Shown: positions 1-7,791, counted from the first letter of the stretch. The stretch: DNA of 14,266 bases from CAZNDN01 sp964571815 (GCA_964571815.1 CAZNDN010000106.1:1-14266); one strand, 5' to 3'. Notes: generated by a model from the sequence alone, not told the origin. Program-made: numbers and translations.

Positions 1-845
1 CCGTGCGATCCGTGCATGTCACCGTGATCGGAGAAGAAAACAATCCAGGTGTCATCGGCAAGGCCCGTCTCTTCAAGCATGCGTACTACGCGCCCCACGT
101 TGTAATCGAGGTTTTCCACCATGGCGTGCGCGCCCGCCAGGTCGCGACGGGCGCGCTGCTCAATCCGGGGTATCGGCGGAACGTTCGGCCGCAGGCGGAC
201 ACGTCCCGGCGTGTGGCGCTGCATGAACCGCTCGGGCGCCACGTACGGATCGTGCGGCGGCTGCACCGAAAGCGCGGCGAAAAACGGCCTGCCCTCTCCC
301 CTGCTCCGCTGCATGCCCTGCTTCTTGAGATAGTCAAGCAACAGGTCGGTCAGGCAGTCGGTTTCGTAGCCGGGCAGCCGGTAGGGCTTCTCCGCACCTG
401 TACCGTGCACCCATGAGTCCCACTGGGCGTTGTTGTTCTCGTAGCCCAGCCACGTATCGAACCCGCCGCGCCGGTGGGGAGGCACGATGTGGAATGCCGC
501 GCGGCCTTCGCTTTCGCGAAACCCGTCGACATGCCACTTGCCGAACCACGCCGTGTCGTAGCCGTGCTCCATGAACGCATGGGCAATGGTGCGCATGCCG
601 TCGGGCAGGGGGTATTCGTGACCCCTGACCGCGTGATGCGGATAGCGGCCGGTGAGAAGCGACCCGCGATACGGACAGCAGAGAGGGAACCCGCTGACTG
701 CGCCCGAGAAGTTGACTCCATCGTTGGACAGACGGTCGATCACGGGTGTGGAGACATTCGGATCGCCGTTGCAGCCGAGCATGTGCGCGCGGTGCTGGTC
801 GCCGAAGATCCAGATCACATTACGATACGCGGGTGGCGTGGGCAT
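1..845 (-). CDS. Sulfatase, formylglycine (Cys) type, C-terminus cut by window edge
   Basis: Open reading frame from ATG at 845 to the left edge: 281 codons visible, no stop. Sulfatases hydrolyse sulfate esters, often on algal or host glycans. Seen: metal-binding region near the N-terminus (F-G-D-Q, residues 14-17), the sulfatase signature C56-C-P-Y-R60 followed by G-S-L-L-T-G, W-F-G-K-W-H at 100-105, P-P-H-D-P near 196-200, and F-S-D-H-G at 271-275 just before the edge. In the family, Cys of C-x-P-x-R is oxidised to formylglycine by a separate maturase, so activity should depend on that enzyme elsewhere in the genome. The start is supported by AAAGGA about 9 nt upstream. No signal peptide is evident at the N-terminus, so it may act in the cytoplasm. 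It lies 112 nt downstream of another sulfatase-fold gene, probably in the same operon. Family assignment is firm; the substrate is unknown. Confidence 0.93.
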   Translation of the reverse strand, partial: MPTPPAYRNVIWIFGDQHRAHMLGCNGDPNVSTPVIDRLSNDGVNFSGAVSGFPLCCPYRGSLLTGRYPHHAVRGHEYPLPDGMRTIAHAFMEHGYDTAWFGKWHVDGFRESEGRAAFHIVPPHRRGGFDTWLGYENNNAQWDSWVHGTGAEKPYRLPGYETDCLTDLLLDYLKKQGMQRSRGEGRPFFAALSVQPPHDPYVAPERFMQRHTPGRVRLRPNVPPIPRIEQRARRDLAGAHAMVENLDYNVGRVVRMLEETGLADDTWIVFFSDHGDMHGSH

Positions 846-907
846 GGTCTTCGATCCTTTCGCGTCCACTCCGGTCGCCGGCGGGGCGAGCTACCGATGA
901 GAAGCGG

Positions 908-921
908 GGATCGCGCGATCC
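908..921. repeat. 14-bp perfect palindrome between the two sulfatase genes
   Basis: GGATCGCGCGATCC reads the same on both strands. It lies in the 112-nt gap between the upstream sulfatase-like stop (958-960) and the downstream sulfatase start (845). There is no T-tract after it in the transcription direction, so it is not a standard terminator. It could be a protein-binding site or an mRNA processing hairpin, or it could be chance in GC-rich DNA. Confidence 0.5.
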
Positions 922-957
922 TCCGAGGGCTCAGCGGTTTCGCCGGCGCCTGAGTCT

Positions 958-2439
958 CTATGTCCGGTGAATCCCCATTCTGTCAAGCAACTCCGGCGGA
1001 GCGTCGTTTTCTTTCATGAGCCGCGCGGTGTGCGCCGCCATTCGTCTTTCCAGGGCCTCGTCCCGAATCGGCTTCTCCTGGCGCGGGTCCTCGGCCGTGT
1101 CGAAGAGCAACGACGCCGCCTCTTGCATGCAGCCCTCTTTTCGCGGACCGACGTTGTACTTCATAATGGGCGCACCCTTCGTGAAGGTGAACGGGCCGGC
1201 GGCCTCACCCGTGCGGAGGACATCGATTCCGAACGGCCCGCGCATGTAGCCGGGCATGAGCGTGAACTCGAAAGCGTCGCTGAAGGTGACCGGCGCGCGC
1301 ACGTACACGTATCTCCCGTCGGTGCAGCACACATCGCCTCCGTGTCTGCCGAAAAGCCCCGCTTCCCGCACGGGCGCATCCGTCGCGCATGTCTCCCGTA
1401 GGGGCTTGCCGAGCATCTCGGGCGGACATTGCACGCCGAAATAATCAAGAAGCGTTGCCGCCAGGTCGATTGTCTGCACCAGTGCGGAGCGCCGTTCTCC
1501 CGGGCAGCGACAGCGCGGGTCCCAGATGAACAGGGGCAGACGGGCTATTTCGTCGTACAGCGGTATGAACATCTTGCCGAACCACCCGTGCTCGCCCAGC
1601 AGAAAGCCGTGGTCCGTGTTGACTATCAGCAGGGTGTCGTCCCACAACTGAAGCTCATCCATGAGATCTATCACCTTGCCCAGGTTGGCATCGCACATGC
1701 TGTGCAGCGCCGCGCAGCCCATACGCAGATGGTGCGCCTCCTCCCGGCTCAGCTCCGATGCCGGGGCGTAGGGCGGCCAGTCGAATGCCGGCCCATGGTA
1801 CTCGTGCGGATACAGATCGCGGTACTTCTTCGGACAGTAGTACGGCTCGTGCGGATCGAACGTCTCGATCTGCAGCAGCCAATTGTCGGCTTTGTGATTT
1901 CTGCGAAGAAAGGCTTCACCGCCGGCAAAGGTTCTGGACTGCGGCATGTCCTGTTCGTCGGGCATGTGGTGCCGGTTGACCCAGTCCTGCCGGATCCACG
2001 CAGGCTCGCGGAACCGGGCGTTCACATTATCCCCGGGGATGGAGACGTCATCGCTCAAATCGCCGATACAGGGGTCGCCCTCCTGGCCGCGGTTGAAATT
2101 CCATGTCGCGTATTTCGTGTGATACGTACAGCCGCCGTCTTCCCAGTAGTGGTAACCGTCGCTTTCGAGGTGCGTGTGAACACCCTTTGCTTTCAACATC
2201 TCGAAGACCGAGTTGTCAAATGCCTCCAGGGGCCCCCATCCGCGATGAAGGAAGTTGTAGCGGCCGGTATGCAGCTCCCGCCGCGCGGGAATGGTCGGGA
2301 AGCTTCCGGCGTACGCGGTATCGAACGTGAGGCTCCGTTGGGCAAGACGCACAAAATTGGGCGTATGGGTCCAGTCGCAGCCGCAGGGCTGCAGCATGTG
2401 ACGGTTCAGCGAGTCGTACATGACAATGATTGCTTTCAC
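958..2439 (-). CDS. Sulfatase-fold hydrolase with Thr at the catalytic position
   Basis: A 493-residue alkaline-phosphatase/sulfatase superfamily enzyme. I place the start at GTG 2439, because AAAGGAG lies about 7 nt upstream and the product then begins M-K-A-I-I-V-M-Y-D, the usual first strand and metal ligand. An in-frame extension to 2541 is possible but lies inside the IclR gene. Seen: D9, F-P-T49-I-P-A-R53 with H-T-G at 57-59, F-D-P-H-E-P at 194-199, N-T-D-H-G at 274-278, and G-W-F-G-K at 285-289. The residue aligned with the formylglycine Cys/Ser is Thr49 (codon 2293-2295). Formylglycine makers act on Cys or Ser, so it may not be a formylglycine enzyme; Thr is the nucleophile in related phosphodiesterases and phosphotransferases. 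There is no signal peptide. Its GTGA overlap with the IclR gene implies translational coupling. The substrate is unknown; 'sulfatase' is a fold-level name here. Confidence 0.9.
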   Translation of the reverse strand: MKAIIVMYDSLNRHMLQPCGCDWTHTPNFVRLAQRSLTFDTAYAGSFPTIPARRELHTGRYNFLHRGWGPLEAFDNSVFEMLKAKGVHTHLESDGYHYWEDGGCTYHTKYATWNFNRGQEGDPCIGDLSDDVSIPGDNVNARFREPAWIRQDWVNRHHMPDEQDMPQSRTFAGGEAFLRRNHKADNWLLQIETFDPHEPYYCPKKYRDLYPHEYHGPAFDWPPYAPASELSREEAHHLRMGCAALHSMCDANLGKVIDLMDELQLWDDTLLIVNTDHGFLLGEHGWFGKMFIPLYDEIARLPLFIWDPRCRCPGERRSALVQTIDLAATLLDYFGVQCPPEMLGKPLRETCATDAPVREAGLFGRHGGDVCCTDGRYVYVRAPVTFSDAFEFTLMPGYMRGPFGIDVLRTGEAAGPFTFTKGAPIMKYNVGPRKEGCMQEAASLLFDTAEDPRQEKPIRDEALERRMAAHTARLMKENDAPPELLDRMGIHRT

Positions 2440-3245
2440 CCGTCTGCTCCTTTCGGTTGCAGGTGTTCCGGTATTTGAGCGGCGTAGTATCGTTGAAGGG
2501 TTTCCGAGGCGCGACGGGCCGCGGAAACGACCGCCTCGCACAGGCGTTTCTCGCGAGCCGTATCACCCGGCATATCTACGGCGGTGATCCCGAGCGCATC
2601 CGGGACCCCGTCGGTGCGTCCCCCGAACACCGGCACCGCAACCCTCATCCAATCGGGCTTGCTCTCGGATCGCTCGACGCATACCGAGCGTTCCCGAATC
2701 TCCCGAAGTTTCGCGTCCTCGCCGGGCGATGAATGCCGTGCCCGCGGGAATAGCCTTTGTCTCTCGGATGTGTCCAGAAACGCCAGAATTGCGCGGGCAA
2801 AACCGTGCCGCGCGATATCCGTATTGCGCGCCCCGATATCGATATAGTGGCAGGAATTGGGCCGCTCCGCCTTGGCAACCATCACGATGGCCCTGCCGTC
2901 CAACTCAAAAAGCGCAGCCGACTGACCCGTGCGATCCGCCAGACCGTCGATGATCGGCTGAAGAATCCGTGCCCTGGGCATGGAACCCAGCACCGTGTGA
3001 GCCAGATCGATAAGAGCCGGGCCCTTGCGGTATCCCCTCTGCCCGGTGTGCTTCTCCACGAGGCGCTCATCGATCAACACCCCGAGAAGACGCGAGAGCG
3101 TGGGAGCGGCGATAGTACCTGAAAGCTCCTGAAGACGGGAGAAAGTGCACCATCCTTCCTGTCGAGCCAGGATGCGGAGAAGAGAAAACCCCCTGCGAAG
3201 AGGGGCAAGCTGAGACCCACCAGAAGGTTTCGTTTCTGTTACCAT
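2436..3245 (-). CDS. IclR-family transcriptional regulator
   Basis: A 269-residue protein from ATG 3245. An N-terminal winged helix-turn-helix spans residues about 13-78 (R-R-G-F-S-L-L-R-I-L, then A-P-T-L-S-R-L-L as the recognition helix). The IclR effector-binding domain spans about 85-252 (I-D-G-L-A-D-R-T-G-Q-S-A and a G-x-A-R-A-I-L-A-F segment). IclR proteins bind small metabolites and repress or activate adjacent catabolic genes. Its TGA (2438-2436) overlaps the GTG start of the downstream sulfatase-like gene by 4 nt, so regulator and enzymes are most likely one autoregulated operon responding to a glycan-derived compound (inference). The start is uncertain: GGAG lies 16 nt before this ATG, which is long, and an in-frame TTG at 3284 would add 13 residues. 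Confidence 0.9.
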   Translation of the reverse strand: MVTETKPSGGSQLAPLRRGFSLLRILARQEGWCTFSRLQELSGTIAAPTLSRLLGVLIDERLVEKHTGQRGYRKGPALIDLAHTVLGSMPRARILQPIIDGLADRTGQSAALFELDGRAIVMVAKAERPNSCHYIDIGARNTDIARHGFARAILAFLDTSERQRLFPRARHSSPGEDAKLREIRERSVCVERSESKPDWMRVAVPVFGGRTDGVPDALGITAVDMPGDTAREKRLCEAVVSAARRASETLQRYYAAQIPEHLQPKGADG

Positions 3246-3255
3246 ACTAACGTTA

Positions 3256-3284
3256 ATATAACTCCTTCCTCTTCCGAGCTGCAA
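3256..3284 (-). promoter_or_regulatory. Possible promoter for the IclR-sulfatase operon
   Basis: On the minus strand TTGCAG (3284-3279) and TTATAT (3261-3256) are separated by exactly 17 nt. Transcription would start very near the ATG at 3245, giving a nearly leaderless mRNA. If the TTG at 3284 is the true start, this cannot be the promoter. A TAACGTTA palindrome adjoins the -10 and could be an operator. Weak evidence. Confidence 0.3.
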
Positions 3285-3370
3285 CTCATGTTTTCACCGC
3301 GGTCAAGAGCCGCCCCGGTGCATGAGCTGATTCCGCTCTCATGGGGAGAGCATGCCTGCCCACAACGAAC

Positions 3371-3398
3371 GCCGCCGCTGCACATCCACAGCGGCGGC
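3371..3398 (-). terminator. GC-rich hairpin, probable terminator of the sigma/VWA operon
   Basis: A perfect 10-bp stem (GCCGCCGCTG with its complement, arms 3371-3380 and 3389-3398) with an 8-nt loop begins about 28 nt past the VWA stop in the minus-strand direction. The following minus-strand sequence (GTTCGTTGT) is only moderately T-rich, so efficiency is uncertain. Its place between the VWA gene and the promoter of the IclR operon fits a transcription boundary. The rest of the 181-bp gap holds nothing else I recognise. Confidence 0.6.
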
Positions 3399-3426
3399 AC
3401 GAATCCAGACCGCTTACGTTTTTTTC

Positions 3427-5244
3427 TCAGGGCATCTGCAGTGCGGATGTCTGTGTCGAGGCCAGCAGTCCGGCCTGCTTTACCAGTCTGTAAAACTCAA
3501 GGCGGTATCCCTCCCGATCTTTGCCCCGCCCACGGCCGGCCATTGTCCGCACCTTATCCCAGGTCATGTCGCCTTTGTATTCGGAGTCACGCAGGAGCAT
3601 GCCGAAGGCGGCCACGGCGGCACTGAACGTGAAATTGTCCGATACCCGGCGTCCTTCGGTGTCCTTGATCACTTTCGCAATCAGTTTGCTCCTGTCACCG
3701 TCGGGCTTCTTGTACCGGAACTTGACCGTCAGCAATTCATCATGATTCGCCCCGCGCTTGACCGTCTGGACCTGCTGATATTTCAGCGAATCGATTGTCG
3801 GGATATCGGCCTTGACCCCTGTCGGGACGACCTCATAGAGCGCGGTCACCGTATGCCCCGCACCCAGCTCGCCGGCATCTTTGGTATCGTCGTTGAAATC
3901 CTCATCGCGCAGCGCGCGGTTCTCGTAGCCGATCAGGCGATAGGCCTGCACCACCGCCGGATTGAATTCCACCTGGATCTTGACGTCTTTCGCAATGGTC
4001 AACAAGGTTCCGCCCATCTCGCTGACCAGCACTTTCTTCGCTTCGAGGATATTGTCGATATAGGCATAGTTACCGTTGCCCTTGTCGGCCAGCTTCTCCA
4101 TCTTCGAGTCCTTGTAGTTGCCCGTACCGAAACCCAGCACGGTCAGGAAAATCCCGTCCTCGCGTTTCTCTTCGATCATCCGCACCATCTCGCCGTCGGA
4201 GGACGCCCCCACGTTGAAATCGCCGTCGGTGGCCAGGATCACGCGGTTGTTGCCGCCCTTAATGAAATGCTGTTTTGCCGTGTGGTACGCCAGCTTGATC
4301 CCCGCGCCTCCCGCCGTGGAACCTCCGGCCGAAAGCCGGTCCAGCGCGGCGACAATCTCCCCCGCCCTGCTTCCGGGCGTCGACGGCAGTACCCGGCCGG
4401 CCGCTCCGGCATAGACCACAATCGCTACCCGGTCGTTGTGCCGGAGGTTTTTCACCAGGAGTTTCAGAGCAGCCTTCAGCAGCGGAAGCTTGGCCGGGGA
4501 ATTCATCGATCCCGACACATCGAGCAGAAACACCAGGTTGGCTGGAGGAAGGTCCTGGACGTCGACCTTCTGTCCCTGAAGGCCGATATGCACGAGCTTG
4601 TGCTTCTTTTTCCAAGGGCACGGCCCCACTTCACCGGTGATCGAAAACGGGTGCGTGCCCGAGGGTTGCGGGTAGTCGTACGTGAAGTAGTTGATACACT
4701 CCTCTATCCGCACGGCATCTGCCGGCGGAAGCCGGTTGCCGTTGATGAACCGGCGGATATTGCTGTACGAGGCCGCATCGACGTCAATGGAGAACGTGGA
4801 GAGCGGCTTGTCGCTCACTCTTCGGAACCCGCTTTCGGCAATATGGTCGTATTGCTCGGTGTTGAATGCCGGAGGAACCATGTCGCCGTGGGCCGGCGCA
4901 CTGCCTGCAAATCCCATGCCTCTTTTCCGGAGCTTTCCTCGCGGTGCGGCCGACCTGACCATCGAGCGGCAAGCCGGTTGCGAAAGAGTCTGAAGCTGAG
5001 TGTGCACGGACTCGTTGAGCACCCGCGGCCGGGTCTCTTTGTCCCGGACGACAGGAGCTTCTTTCTCCTCGACCTCGGCCGGGGCCGGGGCCGGTTTCGT
5101 CGAAACCTCTTTCCCTTCGGAAACCGCTACTTCAACCGGCCGATCGCGGTCCCGACGCGAAATCGAACGGCTCGTGCAGGCATGAAACCACAGGGCGCAA
5201 CAACAACTCAAGACAACGGCTGCTTCCATCCGGAAACGGTACAT
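3427..5244 (-). CDS. YfbK-like VWA-domain protein (von Willebrand factor A plus DUF3520-type C-terminus), probable lipoprotein
   Basis: 605 residues from ATG 5244, preceded by GGAGG with 5-nt spacing; a longer in-frame start at 5397 lacks this support. A hydrophobic N-terminus ends in a Cys (residues about 8-23, F-H-A-C23), a weak lipobox suggesting membrane anchoring. A charged, Pro-rich linker follows (30-130), then the region typical of YfbK-type proteins (about 131-225, including T-F-S-I-D-V-D-A-A-S-Y) and the VWA domain (about 236-405). The metal-ion site is intact: D242-x-S244-x-S246, T310 and D340. The C-terminal domain (about 415-600) resembles DUF3520. VWA domains mediate metal-dependent protein contacts; the exact role of YfbK-like proteins is not established. 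It follows the anti-sigma gene by 189 nt on the same strand, so it is probably part of that envelope-signalling cassette. Confidence 0.92.
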   Translation of the reverse strand: MYRFRMEAAVVLSCCCALWFHACTSRSISRRDRDRPVEVAVSEGKEVSTKPAPAPAEVEEKEAPVVRDKETRPRVLNESVHTQLQTLSQPACRSMVRSAAPRGKLRKRGMGFAGSAPAHGDMVPPAFNTEQYDHIAESGFRRVSDKPLSTFSIDVDAASYSNIRRFINGNRLPPADAVRIEECINYFTYDYPQPSGTHPFSITGEVGPCPWKKKHKLVHIGLQGQKVDVQDLPPANLVFLLDVSGSMNSPAKLPLLKAALKLLVKNLRHNDRVAIVVYAGAAGRVLPSTPGSRAGEIVAALDRLSAGGSTAGGAGIKLAYHTAKQHFIKGGNNRVILATDGDFNVGASSDGEMVRMIEEKREDGIFLTVLGFGTGNYKDSKMEKLADKGNGNYAYIDNILEAKKVLVSEMGGTLLTIAKDVKIQVEFNPAVVQAYRLIGYENRALRDEDFNDDTKDAGELGAGHTVTALYEVVPTGVKADIPTIDSLKYQQVQTVKRGANHDELLTVKFRYKKPDGDRSKLIAKVIKDTEGRRVSDNFTFSAAVAAFGMLLRDSEYKGDMTWDKVRTMAGRGRGKDREGYRLEFYRLVKQAGLLASTQTSALQMP

Positions 5245-5433
5245 GGGATCCTCCCGTGAAAAGTGACTGCATCTGTCTGCGAGCGTCGGTACCGTGGGCT
5301 CTGAGATGTTAGACAGGCCGTGGCGGGAAAAGTTCCCGGGTTCGAGATTTTTTTTGAGATGGACTATGGTGTGATGCGGCAGGCGGCGGAGTGACAACCC
5401 GCGGAAATGAGCCGCACCGTGGTTCGACGGCGC

Positions 5434-6756
5434 CTACTCAACGAACACAATCAACCGGAAGGTGATGGTATCATCGCCGGGCGAAGTGCGCTCCATTCGG
5501 TTCATCGACAACCACCGCAATTTGGAAAGGGTCCCGCGAAACTTCCTGTATGATTCGCGCGACATGCGCACGGTATAGACGAACCGTCCCACTCCTTCCG
5601 AAAGATCGGTCCCTCGCCGATAGCGTCCGCCGTGCTCCTCCACGAGTGATTCGATTCTCCTCCTCGGCCCGGACCCGGCAGCCTCCCTGGCGGATGATTC
5701 CCGCTCGGCGGAGGGCGCCTCACCGCCTGCTTCATCGAACTCCTCGAACCGTATCCTTATCCGCAGCTCTTCGTGAAACTCCTCGCTCCACGGCTCCACT
5801 TCGGAGTCACGTTCGGCTTTGCGTCTAATACTTCGCCTTGCCCTGACGGTGGGTTCCTCATTGCGAACGGGAGCCGGCGGCTGCTCCGCCGCGGCAGGCG
5901 CGCCCGCCCCCGCAGACAGCGATTGGGTCTCCGTCCGGGTCGTCATTTCATCGGACCGGTACGTCCCGGCGGCCGGCTTTTCCGCCCCCCTCCCAAGGAC
6001 CCCGCGTGGTCCTCCTGAAGGCGCTTGCATGGAAGTCGAGGGAGCAGCGACATGCGCGCCGCCGGCCGCGTCTCCCGCCTTGTCGACAGGAGTCTCCTGC
6101 TTCGCTGAGACTGAAAGGTCGGCGGACAACTCAGGTGCGCGCGCTCGTTTCTTTTTCATCGTCGTGCCGGCCTCATGCGGCACACTTCTGCTGAAGCCAA
6201 GGGAATGTCGTGTGACGGAACCCAACTCGCGTCGCTCAAGCTCAGGGGCCCTGATCCGTGGTTGCCGGCTGGCGGCGGTCTCCTCAGCCATTTCACTCGT
6301 TGGATGATCGGCTTTGGTCTTCTCCTCTTCGGTCGCCTTGGCACGATCCGCCGGGGCGGCGCTCACCGACGTCGATTGGGGTTCGCTTCGGACCGCCTCT
6401 TCAAACTCAAGGGGAGGCGCCTGTGAGTAGTCAAAGGGCTTGAGCACCACCAGGACAATGGCGATCGTTGCACCGAGGCCCGCAAGCTCAAGCGGTATTT
6501 TCGTGTGCAGAGGCACGAACAGCCGCCGTATCAATGACGGCCTTTCGACGCGTTCGCGGACACTGTCGAGAAAGCCCGACGGGGCCTGGATCGGCTCGAG
6601 GCTCTCCAGAGCATCGAAGTACTTCCGCAGACGATCCAGTTCTCCGCGCAGGGCCTCGTCTTCATCGAGCATTCGACGGATCTCGGCAGCATCGTTCGCG
6701 CTGCACTCCCCCCGTAGAAAATCCGCCAGCAGCTCCCGTGCGTGTTGCTTATTCAT
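5434..6756 (-). CDS. Single-pass membrane anti-sigma factor-like protein
   Basis: 440 residues. I chose ATG 6756 because AAGGA lies 8 nt upstream; the ATG at 6765 sits inside that ribosome binding site. The N-terminal cytoplasmic region (1-80) has helical anti-sigma-like character (H-A-R-E-L-L-A-D-F-L-R-G-E, then L-D-E-D-E-A-L-R-G-E-L). It lacks the H-x3-C-x2-C zinc site of classic ZAS proteins; the only Cys there is C18. One membrane segment spans about 88-107. A long low-complexity linker rich in Ala, Pro, Glu and Arg runs from about 111 to 340. A folded C-terminal module (about 340-440) looks like a periplasmic sensor domain; I cannot name its family, though it has a DUF4349-like flavour. 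It overlaps the sigma factor stop by 8 nt, the usual sign of a sigma/anti-sigma pair. The role is inferred from context and topology. Confidence 0.8.
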   Translation of the reverse strand: MNKQHARELLADFLRGECSANDAAEIRRMLDEDEALRGELDRLRKYFDALESLEPIQAPSGFLDSVRERVERPSLIRRLFVPLHTKIPLELAGLGATIAIVLVVLKPFDYSQAPPLEFEEAVRSEPQSTSVSAAPADRAKATEEEKTKADHPTSEMAEETAASRQPRIRAPELERRELGSVTRHSLGFSRSVPHEAGTTMKKKRARAPELSADLSVSAKQETPVDKAGDAAGGAHVAAPSTSMQAPSGGPRGVLGRGAEKPAAGTYRSDEMTTRTETQSLSAGAGAPAAAEQPPAPVRNEEPTVRARRSIRRKAERDSEVEPWSEEFHEELRIRIRFEEFDEAGGEAPSAERESSAREAAGSGPRRRIESLVEEHGGRYRRGTDLSEGVGRFVYTVRMSRESYRKFRGTLSKLRWLSMNRMERTSPGDDTITFRLIVFVE

Positions 6757-7357
6757 AACGAACATCCTTCAGCTCTTGCTGCAAAGCCCAGCGTGCCCGT
6801 GCAAGACGGGATTTTACCGTTCCCTCCGCAACACCGGTGATCTTCTCGATCTCCTCGTAGCTCATTCCCTGCACATCGCGCAGAACCACCAGCTCGCGCC
6901 GGTTCGACGGCAGCGTCTTCAGCGCCCGGTTGATCGCCGCCGCCAGCCGCTTCCGGTGAAGTTCCTTTTCCGGGAGCATGCGGGTGTCGCCCAACTCCCG
7001 GGGCTCCTCGCCGGTCTCCGTTTCCACCGGAGCATCGAGCCGCACCGCCCGGCGCCGCAGGCGGTGCCACCACGATTTGTGCACATTGCGGCACGTATTC
7101 AGCGCAATCCGATAGAGCCAGGTTGAGAAGACCGCCTCGCCCCTGAATCGCGACATACCCTTGTACGCCTTGACAAAGGTCTCCTGCGCGGCCTCTTCAC
7201 CGTCCTGCCGATTGCCCAGCATTCGAACACAGAGGCCCGTGATCATATCCTGGTAGCGCAGAACCAGACGGTTGAACGCCGGTTCACTCCCCTGCCGGAA
7301 AGCGGCCACCAATGCGGCATCGTCGGTCCGCACCGGTTTCGCAACGCTTCCACTCAT
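6749..7357 (-). CDS. ECF-type RNA polymerase sigma factor
   Basis: 202 residues, the normal length for an extracytoplasmic-function sigma-70. Region 2 spans about 26-92: F-N-R-L-V-L-R-Y-Q-D-M-I, then D-G-E-E-A-A-Q-E-T-F-V-K-A-Y and F-S-T-W-L-Y-R-I-A-L-N, the -10 recognition and core-binding helices. Region 4 spans about 140-195: L-P-S-N-R-R-E-L-V-V-L-R-D, S-Y-E-E-I-E-K-I-T-G, G-T-V-K-S-R-L-A-R-A. An acidic linker joins them. It would direct RNA polymerase to a stress or envelope regulon and be held inactive by the overlapping downstream anti-sigma. No Shine-Dalgarno is visible before the ATG. Instead, a 9-codon frame ends immediately before it (7387-7358), so initiation may be coupled. Confidence 0.95.
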   Translation of the reverse strand: MSGSVAKPVRTDDAALVAAFRQGSEPAFNRLVLRYQDMITGLCVRMLGNRQDGEEAAQETFVKAYKGMSRFRGEAVFSTWLYRIALNTCRNVHKSWWHRLRRRAVRLDAPVETETGEEPRELGDTRMLPEKELHRKRLAAAINRALKTLPSNRRELVVLRDVQGMSYEEIEKITGVAEGTVKSRLARARWALQQELKDVRYE

Positions 7358-7791
7358 TTAGACAACGTTGCCGTCATAAGGTTCCATATTCCTTCGCGTT
7401 TTCCTCTTTGCCTGCCTCACAACGGTCTTCACCGACGACACCGACTCCGATCACTCGCTGCTGTCTATCGCCGAAGAGGAGCGTTTTTGCCGACAGTGTG
7501 AGTAATCACTAAAATAGCGGCTCAACCGGTAAAAAGCAAGGACGAGCGCTCACGATGTTCGTCGCCTGGACCGGTGCGTTCCGAGAACCGGACACGGGCA
7601 CGTGCTGCACGGCGCCGAAGGACTCCGGCGGGAGCGTTTCGACCCTGCTCAGCGTGAGCGTCGGGATTGCGCCGGGTACGTAGCCGGGTAAATGGAATTA
7701 CCCCATCGGAACATTGTTCGTGCGAAGAGGTGCTCCCGGGGCAATAACCGAAGGAAACCGGCCGCGGCCTGCTCGAAGGGCCGTGTCCATT
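7358..7791. other. 434-bp intergenic region upstream of the sigma factor operon
   Basis: It separates the beta-helix gene stop (7792-7794) from the sigma factor start, both on the minus strand. It holds a candidate promoter (7511-7539) and a possible tiny upstream frame (7358-7387). A 42-codon plus-strand frame at 7555-7683 has no well-placed ribosome binding site and no recognisable features. Short inverted repeats occur (for example GGCCGCGGCC near 7770) but none has a T-tract, so I see no clear terminator for the beta-helix gene. Confidence 0.6.
7511..7539 (-). promoter_or_regulatory. Candidate sigma-70-type promoter for the sigma/anti-sigma/VWA operon
   Basis: On the minus strand TTGCTT (7539-7534) and TATTTT (7516-7511) are 17 nt apart. 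Predicted initiation near 7504 gives a leader of about 147 nt before the sigma factor ATG. Matches to the consensus are 4 of 6 in each box, which is moderate. An ECF-type autoregulatory promoter may exist instead; I could not identify one. Confidence 0.4.

Noticed and set aside
1429..2478. A 349-codon open frame on the plus strand
   Set aside because: It is antisense to the sulfatase-like gene, whose family motifs are clear. It has no domain or ribosome binding site.
3352..5259. A 635-codon open frame on the plus strand
   Set aside because: It is antisense to the VWA gene, which has a clear domain match, signal sequence and ribosome binding site. The plus-strand translation has no recognisable domain and reflects codon bias in GC-rich DNA.
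7555..7683. A 42-codon plus-strand frame in the large intergenic gap
   Set aside because: The nearest purine-rich site is about 15 nt upstream and the translation shows no recognisable features.
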